Below, in pieces: positions 1-5,549 of a stretch of DNA of 7,185 nucleotides. Source of the DNA: DASVBJ01 sp036375895 (GTDB lineage Bacteria > Actinomycetota > Actinomycetes > JACCUZ01); contig DASVBJ010000218.1 of NCBI GenBank assembly GCA_036375895.1, forward strand, positions 1 through 7,185, read 5' to 3'. Every line of letters begins with the position of its first letter. Positions within the stretch are counted from its first letter, which is position 1. The notes beneath the pieces are model-generated. The model was given only the letters and a program-made list of their open reading frames with translations. It did not search any database and was not told the DNA's origin. Both the position numbers and the translations under genes were made by a program.

Positions 1-2155
1 GAACGCTGTCGCTGGACCAGGGCAGCTCGAGGTCGGGCAGCCCGACCCGGCGGAGCCACACCGCCGTCGCGCCCCGGGTCCACGAGCTGCACCGGTCCGC
101 CACCTCGGCGAGCCGCAGCGCGTCGGCCCGAGCCGCGTCGATGCGGTCCTCCAGCCACGCGCCCTCGACCCGGGCCAGCCGGGTGAAGGAGATCCATTGC
201 GGCTCCTTGGTCCCGTCTGCGGCCGCCGTCGCCCGGTCCAGCAGGCCCCAGGCCGTGGGATCGCCGCGGCGCAGCAGGATCGTGGCCATGGCGACAGACG
301 GGGTGATGCGGTTGATCGGGGACGCAGCCGGTCGCTCGAGCAGGTGGTGGCAGATGTCCAGTGCCTCCGGCCACCGGCCCATCTCCTCCAGGGCGACCGC
401 CCGTTGCCCGCGAAGGCAGTTCGCGAAGGTGGCCGTGTCGTGGTCGTCGAGGTAGGCGATCCCGTCGAGGTAGAAGCCCTCGACCTCGGCGTACCGTCGG
501 GTGCCGAACCCCATGCCGCACAGGTTCGCGTACGCCCGACCGCTCTGCTCCTCGAGGCCTGCCGCCAACGCGATGTCCAGCGCGCGCCTCAGCAGCGGGA
601 TCCCGTCGCCGTCGGCGTTGGTAGTCGAGCAGCCCTCGGTGTTCAGCGCATCGCTCATGACGTCGGCCAGTCCGAGCGGCTCCGCCAATGCGTACGCGCG
701 CCGCGCGAGCTCGATGGCCGCGGCGTCCTCGCCGGCGAGCATCCGCTCTCCTGCCAGGCTCACGGTGGCCCGCGCCAGCTCCGGACCCGGCGGCAGCTGC
801 TCGAGCACCGCCATCGCGGACTCTGCCGCCTCGACCGACTCGGCGCCACGGCACAGCCGCCACATCGCCCGCGACAACCGCCGGAGCGTGTCGCCCTCCC
901 GTAACCGATCACCGGCGGCCCGCCACAAGGGGAGTGCGGCCTGCCACGCGTCCGCGGCGTCCTGCCACCGGTCGATCATGGAAAGCTCGAAGCCGAGCCC
1001 GTCGTACAGGCCCGCCCGCACTGACGGGTCCGCACCGTCCGCGAAGCGCAGCGCCCGCTCGTACTGCGCCGCGGCCTCGCGGTGCGACGCCAGCTCGGCG
1101 GCCCGGCGCGCCGCCCGCGGGGCGTGCTCGAGGACGGCTTCCATGTCCGCTGCGCCCTCGGCGTGGTAGGCCAGCACTGCGTCGTCGGCACCGCGGGCAC
1201 GCAGCGCGGCGAGCAGGGCGGTGTGCAAGGCCGTACGCCGGTGTGCGGGGACCGCCTGCGCGACCGCGAGGCGGGCAAGCTCGTGCCGGAACCGCAGGCC
1301 GTCCTCGTCGCCCATGACCAGTCCTGAGTCCAGGCACGCCTCCAGCCCGGCCGAGTTGTCGCCGACGACCGCGGCCAGCATCGACGGGTCGACCCGCGAG
1401 CCGACCAAGGCGGCGGCATCGAGCACCTGCCGGGCCCCGGGCTCGAGCCGGGCGACCCGGGCCAGCACCGCGTCCCGTGCCGACGCCGGCAGCTGCCCGT
1501 TCGCGGTCCGCAGGACCTCGGAGACGAAGAACGGGTTGCCGCCGGTGAGCCGGTACAGCTCGCCGGGCTCGACCGGGCTGGACCGCGCCAGCTCCGCGAC
1601 CGCCGCGGCAGTCAGCGGCGGCAGCGCCATCCGCCGGGCGGACCGCTGGGTGGCCAGATCGCCGAGGACCACGCGCAACGGGTGGTCAGCGGCGAGGCCG
1701 TCGTCGCGGTAGGTGACCACCACCAGGGCGGGGACGTCGCGCAGCCGCCGGCCGAGGAACCGCACCAGGTCGAGCGTCGCCTCGTCCGCCCAGTGCACGT
1801 CCTCGACCACGACGACGCGGGGCCGGTCCGCGACCTCGAGCTGCCGCAGCAGCGCGCCGAACAGCTCCTCGCGCACCGCGCCGTTCTCGCACGCGGCGAG
1901 CACCGCCCCGCCGAGCCGGCGCGCGATGTCGAAGAGCGGGCCGAGCGGGCGCGGGGTGAACGACCCGTCGCAGGCGCCCCACGCCCACGCGGCGCCCGAC
2001 GCCTCCTGCTCGAACCGTTCGAGCAGCGCGGTCTTGCCGACGCCGGCCTCGCCGGCGACCAGCACCAGCCGACCTTCTCCCCGGCCCGCCTCGTCGACGT
2101 ACTCCGAGAGCGAGGCCAGGAACGTGTCGCGCTCCAGCAGCCGCACGAGCCGCAT
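1..2155 (-). CDS. LuxR/LAL-type ATP-binding transcriptional regulator, 3' end outside window
   Basis: I translated the minus strand from the ATG at 2155 and found 718 open codons running off the window edge with no stop. The protein starts MRLVRLLERD. It has a Walker A motif GEAGVGKT (residues 35-42), a Walker B stretch VVVVEDVHWAD (about 114-124) and a sensor-like VVVTYRDD further on, which together mark an STAND/AAA-type ATPase. A winged-helix-like region and then a long alanine- and leucine-rich helical region of TPR type fill the rest. This order is that of the LAL family (large ATP-binding LuxR regulators), usually about 900 residues with a C-terminal LuxR helix-turn-helix. That DNA-binding domain is not visible here, so its presence is inferred. 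The family couples ATP/ligand sensing to transcription activation. The start is preceded by only a weak AGG six bases upstream. Codon 418 is TTA (902-904), the only in-frame TTA I found in the window's genes. A related adenylate-cyclase/ATPase sensor lacking the HTH is the main alternative. Confidence 0.85.
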   Translation of the reverse strand, partial: MRLVRLLERDTFLASLSEYVDEAGRGEGRLVLVAGEAGVGKTALLERFEQEASGAAWAWGACDGSFTPRPLGPLFDIARRLGGAVLAACENGAVREELFGALLRQLEVADRPRVVVVEDVHWADEATLDLVRFLGRRLRDVPALVVVTYRDDGLAADHPLRVVLGDLATQRSARRMALPPLTAAAVAELARSSPVEPGELYRLTGGNPFFVSEVLRTANGQLPASARDAVLARVARLEPGARQVLDAAALVGSRVDPSMLAAVVGDNSAGLEACLDSGLVMGDEDGLRFRHELARLAVAQAVPAHRRTALHTALLAALRARGADDAVLAYHAEGAADMEAVLEHAPRAARRAAELASHREAAAQYERALRFADGADPSVRAGLYDGLGFELSMIDRWQDAADAWQAALPLWRAAGDRLREGDTLRRLSRAMWRLCRGAESVEAAESAMAVLEQLPPGPELARATVSLAGERMLAGEDAAAIELARRAYALAEPLGLADVMSDALNTEGCSTTNADGDGIPLLRRALDIALAAGLEEQSGRAYANLCGMGFGTRRYAEVEGFYLDGIAYLDDHDTATFANCLRGQRAVALEEMGRWPEALDICHHLLERPAASPINRITPSVAMATILLRRGDPTAWGLLDRATAAADGTKEPQWISFTRLARVEGAWLEDRIDAARADALRLAEVADRCSSWTRGATAVWLRRVGLPDLELPWSSDSV

Positions 2156-2198
2156 TGTCAGCCTGAGTGACCGCCCGTCGGCACCGTTTGCGCAGATT

Positions 2199-2213
2199 GC
2201 TACCGTCCGTAGC
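2199..2213. promoter_or_regulatory. Short dyad upstream of the LAL regulator gene
   Basis: A perfect inverted repeat GCTAC-N5-GTAGC lies 44-58 bases upstream of the regulator's ATG, in the 112-bp gap after the aquaporin gene. It could be an operator or a leader hairpin. At five base pairs per arm in GC-rich DNA it could also be chance. I see no convincing -35/-10 promoter in this gap. Confidence 0.2.
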
Positions 2214-2267
2214 CGAGCGGCGCCGAAGCGGCGACCAGATGCCCGGTCTCGGCCGGTCGGCGCGCGC

Positions 2268-3056
2268 TCAGCGGTTGGCCCGCCGGCGCCCGACCGGCTG
2301 CGCGGCGATCTCGGCCTCATGCGCACGCTGACCGGGCAGCGCCCGCTCGGCAGGCGGTCCGGTCCGCTCCAGCCACCCATGGAGGTAGCCGGCGACGACG
2401 GCACCCACCACCGGCGCCAGCCAGAACAGCCACAGCTGTGACAGCGCCCAGTCGCCGACGAACAGCGCAGGTCCGGTGGAGCGGGCCGGGTTCACCGAGG
2501 TGTTGGTCACCGGGATGCTGATGAGGTGGATCAGTGTCAGGGACAGACCGATCGCCAGCGGGGCGAAGCCCGTCGGCGCGCGCGGACCGGTCGTCCCGAT
2601 GATGACCACGAGGAAGCCGGCCGTGAGCACGATCTCGGTCAGCAGCGCAGCGCCCAGGGCGTAGCCGCCGGGGGAGTGGTCGCCGTACCCGTTCGCCGCG
2701 AAGCCGCTCGCCTTGAGGTCGAAGCCGTCGACGCCGTTCGCGATGACGGCGAGCACGGCCGCCGCGGCGATCGCGCCGACCACCTGGACGACGACGTACG
2801 GCAGGACGTCGCGGGTGGCGAACCGGCGGGCGGCCCACAGCCCGACCGTGACCGCCGGGTTGAAGTGGCCGCCCGAGATGTGGCCCACGGCGTACACCAT
2901 CGTCAGCACCGTCAGCCCGAATGCCAGCGCCACCCCCAGCTGGCCGATCCCCCCGGCGTCGGTCTTGGCGGAGATCACGGCGGCGCCGCAGCCCCCGAGG
3001 ATCAGCCAGAACGTGCCGATGAGCTCCGCGACGAGCCTGCGCGGCATGGCGTCCAT
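2268..3056 (-). CDS. aqpZ: Aquaporin Z, water channel (MIP family)
   Basis: This is an integral cytoplasmic-membrane water channel of 262 residues, with six expected membrane helices and two half-helices. Both NPA boxes are intact: HFNPAVT (N66-A68) and SVNPARS (N189-R192). The selectivity-filter residues match the F/H/T/R set known for E. coli AqpZ: F46 in the ALAFGLTVLT segment, H177 in LIHLISIP, T186 and R192. This set is typical of a water-selective channel rather than a glycerol channel, which would have a smaller, more open filter. Segments such as VGHISGGHFNPAVT and LIHLISIPVTNTSVNPARST are close to identical to the E. coli protein. I chose the ATG at 3056 because AGGAGG sits five bases upstream and the conserved N-terminus (PRRLVAELIGTFW) begins just after it. 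The frame also opens at a GTG at 3110, but that start has no ribosome binding site and adds 18 residues unlike the family. The C-terminus carries about 30 extra hydrophilic, basic-ended residues compared with E. coli AqpZ (231 residues). It stands between two gaps and is probably transcribed alone. Confidence 0.95.
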   Translation of the reverse strand: MDAMPRRLVAELIGTFWLILGGCGAAVISAKTDAGGIGQLGVALAFGLTVLTMVYAVGHISGGHFNPAVTVGLWAARRFATRDVLPYVVVQVVGAIAAAAVLAVIANGVDGFDLKASGFAANGYGDHSPGGYALGAALLTEIVLTAGFLVVIIGTTGPRAPTGFAPLAIGLSLTLIHLISIPVTNTSVNPARSTGPALFVGDWALSQLWLFWLAPVVGAVVAGYLHGWLERTGPPAERALPGQRAHEAEIAAQPVGRRRANR

Positions 3057-3061
3057 TGCGT

Positions 3062-3068
3062 CCTCCTC
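3062..3068 (-). promoter_or_regulatory. Ribosome binding site that decides the aqpZ start
   Basis: The minus strand reads GAGGAGG here, a near-perfect Shine-Dalgarno sequence five bases before the ATG at 3056. The upstream GTG at 3110 has no comparable sequence, and the second in-frame ATG at 3047 is too far away, so 3056 is the best start. Confidence 0.75.
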
Positions 3069-3145
3069 GCTCGAGCCCCCCGGACGCCTCTCATGCTGCG
3101 GCGGGTGCACGCCTGGCGGGAAGGGGAATCGGCCGCGCGGTGACC

Positions 3146-3175
3146 GTCGCTCCGGACAAAGTCCGCGAAAGCGAC
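3146..3175. repeat. Nested inverted repeat between mmpL and aqpZ
   Basis: Two nested arms are seen on the plus strand: outer GTCGCT (3146-3151) with AGCGAC (3170-3175), and inner CGGAC (3153-3157) with GTCCG (3161-3165) around an AAA loop. Spacers are one base on the left and four on the right, giving 11 pairs in 30 bases. It lies about 90 bases upstream of the aqpZ ATG and beyond the strong hairpin that follows the MMPL gene. It could be an operator for aqpZ, a second termination structure or a leader hairpin. There is no T-run beside it. Confidence 0.4.
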
Positions 3176-3197
3176 CGATGTCCGTGTCGTCGCCAGC

Positions 3198-3226
3198 GGC
3201 TCAGCCGGCGTGCCGCCAGCTGAGCC
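3198..3226 (-). terminator. Hairpin terminator after the MMPL transporter gene
   Basis: On the minus-strand transcript GGCUCAGC (3226-3219) pairs with GCUGAGCC (3205-3198). The stem then continues with UGGCG against CGCCG (one U-G wobble) around a GCA loop. This gives 13 pairs with a three-base loop, starting 17 bases after the stop codon of the MMPL gene. On the plus strand the wobble would be a C-A mismatch, so the minus orientation fits better. No U-tract follows, which is common among actinobacterial hairpin terminators. Confidence 0.65.
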
Positions 3227-3243
3227 CGCGGGGTGCGGTCCGC

Positions 3244-5418
3244 TCAGTCGGAGACGCCGGCCGGCTCCGCCGCAGGCTGCGGCAGCCGCGGCTCCGGGAT
3301 CGCGGCGTGCGGCTCGACCCGCAGCGGGCGAGCCAGCCACGCCGGCAGCCACCAGTTCCACCGGCCGAACAACGACACCAGCGCGGGCACGAGCAGCGCC
3401 CGGACGATGGTGGCGTCGAGCAGGATGCCGATGCCGAGCGCAGTGGCGAAGACCTTGATGTCGGTGCCCGGCGAGGCGGTCAGGGCGACGAAGGACAGGA
3501 ACAGGATCGTGGCCGCCCCGGTGACGAGCCGGCCGGTGCGGGCCAGGCCGGTCACGACCGCGGCATCGGTGTCGCCGGTCTTGTCGTACTCCTCGCGCAT
3601 TCGGGCGAGGATGAACACCTCGTAGTCCATCGACAGGCCGAACAGGAACGCGAAGATCAGCACCGGCAGCCAGAACGTGACGGCACCCGTCGGCTGGATG
3701 TCGAAGATCTGCTGCGACCCGTGCCCCTGCTGCCAGAACAGCACGGTGGCGCCGAAGGTCGCGGCGACCGAGACCACGTTGAGGGCCACCGCCTTGATCG
3801 GCAACACGATCGACCGGAACGTCCGCACCAGCAGGACGAACGTCACCAGGGCGATCAGGCCGAAGGAGTACGGGAACTTGTCGTAGACGGCGTGGATGTA
3901 GTCGAGCACCGTCGCGCCCACCCCGGCGACCCCGACGAACCCGGGCGTGCTGCTCAGCGCGTCGTCGACCCGCTCGGCGATGTGGGCCTTGGTCGAGTCG
4001 ACCGTCTCCTCGGTCGGGATCACGGCCACGAGGGCGCTGTCGGCCTTGCGCCATTGCGGCGTGTCGGGGGCGAAAGCGGTCGCGACTCCCTCGATGCCGG
4101 AGGCTGCCTGCACGGCGGCGCCGGCCCTCTGGGCGGGGTCGTTGCCCTTGATGAGCACCTCGAGCGGGGACACCACCCCGGCGGGGACGCCGCCGTCCTT
4201 CAGCGTCTGCAGGCTCTCGTACGCCGGACCCCCGCTGGCGAGCGAGTCGGTCTGCGCCTGACCGATCTTGATGCCGAAGACGGGGACGATCAGCGCGGCG
4301 AGCATGGCCAGAGCGAGACCGGCGGCGGCCCAGCGGAACCGCACGACGGTGCGGGCCCAGGCGGTCCAGCTGCGCGACGCGTGGCCCTCGTGGCGCAGGC
4401 GCGGCCAGTCGACGCGGGGGCCGATGCCGCCGAGCATGGCCGGCAGCAGCGTGAGGATCACCAGGGTGCTGACCAGCGGGATGAGCATGCCGCCGACACC
4501 CATGCTGCGCAGCAACGGCACCGGGATCACGAGCAAGGCACAGAGGCTGATCGCCACGGTGCCCGCACTCGCCACGACGGCGTGCCCGGCGTACTGCATC
4601 GCGATCACGACGGCCTCGTGGTTGTCGCGTCCGTGCGCGCGCTCCTCACGCCAGCGATTGACGACCAGGAGTGAGTAGTCGACGGCGACGCCGAGCCCGA
4701 CCAGGGCGATGAGGAACTGCACGACGAAGCTGATGTCGGTGATGTAGGTGGCGAGCAGCACGATGGTGAACGTGGTGAGGATCGACACCGCAGCGATCAT
4801 CAACGGCACCAGCGCGAGGAACGACGCGAAGAGGAAGACCAGCACGGTCAGTGCGCCCAGACCGCCGAGCAGCGTCTCGGTGAGCAGGCTCGGCGCCTCG
4901 GGATCGTCGGTGCCCTGGGCGAGAAGGTTGTAGCCGGTGATGCCCCAGTCGAACCCGGTGTCCTTCTCGGCCTTGTCCAGGATCGGCCGGATCTCCTTGT
5001 CGATGCCCTGCTGGTCGAAGCTCACGAAGGGCGGTGGGTAGACCAGGGCGTAGGTCGTGCGCCCGTCCTCGGTGAGGAAGACGTCGTTGCCGGTGCGGCG
5101 GTAGTCGACGACACGGACGCCCTGCACGGTCTGCTGGATCTCGTCGAAGACCGCGTCGATCTTCGCCTGCTCGGCCTTCACGGTCGTCCCCTCCGGCACC
5201 GTGACGACCGGGATGTAGGGCTGGTTGGACCCGCCGTTGCCGTACTCGGCCAGCAGCTGCTTCTCGGTCTCGTAGCCCGGCTGTCCGGGCAGCGAGAAGT
5301 CGACGCTGAGCCGGTCCGTGGTGCGGCCCGCCGCCCAGCCGCCCACCACCAGGCTCACCAGCCAGAACAGCATCACGAGCTTGCGGTGGCGGAGGACGAA
5401 CTCGGTGAGGCGGATCAT
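3244..5418 (-). CDS. MMPL family transporter (RND superfamily exporter)
   Basis: This 724-residue protein has the two-half layout of MMPL proteins such as mycobacterial MmpL3. Helix 1 lies at about 14-30, a first extracytoplasmic porter domain at 31-180, helices 2-6 at about 183-330, helix 7 at about 361-383, a second porter domain to about 513, and helices 8-12 to about 685. The proton-relay pairs known from MmpL3 are both present: D247-Y248 in GLGVAVDYSLLV and D598-Y599 in LFGLSMDYEVF. The C-terminal GRWNWWLP motif is also typical. The protein is expected to sit in the cytoplasmic membrane and use the proton gradient to export a hydrophobic or lipid substrate; that substrate cannot be told from sequence. 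The MmpL3-like long cytoplasmic tail is absent (only about 35 residues follow the last helix). The ATG at 5418 has GGGAG five bases upstream. The gene is flanked by a hairpin on its 3' side and dyads on its 5' side. No TetR regulator, a common partner of such exporters, is visible in the window. Confidence 0.94.
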   Translation of the reverse strand: MIRLTEFVLRHRKLVMLFWLVSLVVGGWAAGRTTDRLSVDFSLPGQPGYETEKQLLAEYGNGGSNQPYIPVVTVPEGTTVKAEQAKIDAVFDEIQQTVQGVRVVDYRRTGNDVFLTEDGRTTYALVYPPPFVSFDQQGIDKEIRPILDKAEKDTGFDWGITGYNLLAQGTDDPEAPSLLTETLLGGLGALTVLVFLFASFLALVPLMIAAVSILTTFTIVLLATYITDISFVVQFLIALVGLGVAVDYSLLVVNRWREERAHGRDNHEAVVIAMQYAGHAVVASAGTVAISLCALLVIPVPLLRSMGVGGMLIPLVSTLVILTLLPAMLGGIGPRVDWPRLRHEGHASRSWTAWARTVVRFRWAAAGLALAMLAALIVPVFGIKIGQAQTDSLASGGPAYESLQTLKDGGVPAGVVSPLEVLIKGNDPAQRAGAAVQAASGIEGVATAFAPDTPQWRKADSALVAVIPTEETVDSTKAHIAERVDDALSSTPGFVGVAGVGATVLDYIHAVYDKFPYSFGLIALVTFVLLVRTFRSIVLPIKAVALNVVSVAATFGATVLFWQQGHGSQQIFDIQPTGAVTFWLPVLIFAFLFGLSMDYEVFILARMREEYDKTGDTDAAVVTGLARTGRLVTGAATILFLSFVALTASPGTDIKVFATALGIGILLDATIVRALLVPALVSLFGRWNWWLPAWLARPLRVEPHAAIPEPRLPQPAAEPAGVSD

Positions 5419-5423
5419 GAGAG

Positions 5424-5428
5424 CTCCC
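5424..5428 (-). promoter_or_regulatory. Ribosome binding site of the MMPL transporter gene
   Basis: The minus strand reads GGGAG here, five bases before the ATG at 5418. This supports that start, which also places helix 1 at the usual distance from the N-terminus. Confidence 0.6.
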
Positions 5429-5454
5429 GGCAGGTCACAGCCGCGGGGTCAGGC

Positions 5455-5473
5455 TCGCGGCGTTTCCCCGCGA
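5455..5473 (-). promoter_or_regulatory. Leader hairpin upstream of the MMPL gene
   Basis: The arms TCGCGG (5455-5460) and CCGCGA (5468-5473) form a perfect six-pair stem around a seven-base loop, 37-55 bases before the MMPL start codon. If transcribed, it would fold in the 5' leader. It may have no function, since short GC-rich stems arise easily at this base composition. Confidence 0.25.
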
Positions 5474-5478
5474 CGCTA

Positions 5479-5490
5479 GGACGCTCGTCC
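5479..5490. promoter_or_regulatory. Candidate operator palindrome upstream of the MMPL gene
   Basis: GGACG-CT-CGTCC is a perfect inverted repeat of five-base arms with a two-base spacer, 61-72 bases before the MMPL ATG. Its length and place suit a dimeric repressor site, such as TetR-type sites that often control MMPL exporters. That link is an inference, since no regulator gene is adjacent. The flanking stretch at about 5491-5515 is the most A/T-rich of this gap and could hold the promoter, but I see no clear -35/-10 pair. Confidence 0.3.
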
Positions 5491-5529
5491 GACAACTTCC
5501 ACTGAAAATCCGGGAACTCGGGGTGAAGA

Positions 5530-5545
5530 TCAGGGTGCCCCCTGA
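5530..5545 (-). terminator. Small hairpin after the glucosidase gene, possible terminator
   Basis: TCAGGG and CCCTGA form a perfect six-pair stem around a four-base loop. It begins four bases after the stop codon of the glucosidase gene (stop at 5550-5552). No T-run follows on the minus strand. Its position directly behind the gene suggests a weak terminator or a 3'-end stabilising hairpin. Confidence 0.4.
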
Positions 5546-5549
5546 GTGC

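Noticed and set aside
197..904. Plus-strand frames of up to 235 codons at the left end.
   Set aside because: They lie opposite the regulator's ATPase/TPR coding sequence, which is open for 718 codons with recognisable Walker motifs. The plus-strand products have no recognisable features.
2156..2267. A terminator after aqpZ, from a CGCCG-CTT-CGGCG stem and repeated GACCGG words.
   Set aside because: The stem is only five pairs with a three-base loop and no U-tract. In such GC-rich sequence this is not enough to support a call.
3057..3110. Longer aquaporin start at the GTG at 3110.
   Set aside because: It adds 18 residues with no family match and has no ribosome binding site, whereas the ATG at 3056 has AGGAGG at ideal spacing.
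3002..4054. A 350-codon minus-strand frame overlapping the end of mmpL and the start of aqpZ.
   Set aside because: It is out of frame with both genes and its product is Arg/Gly/Ala-rich without motifs. It is a shadow of the MMPL coding sequence.
2713..4674. A 653-codon open frame on the plus strand, antisense to mmpL and aqpZ.
   Set aside because: Its product is a low-complexity mix rich in Arg, Gly, Asp and Ala with no domain, and it crosses the mmpL-aqpZ gap and both genes. Long antisense frames are expected opposite GC-rich genes. The minus-strand proteins are clearly real.
5491..5520. A possible extracytoplasmic-sigma-type promoter (GGAAGTT followed 18 bases later by CGTC) upstream of mmpL.
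   Set aside because: The match is partial and the spacing is loose. Such short words occur by chance, so I did not list it as a promoter.
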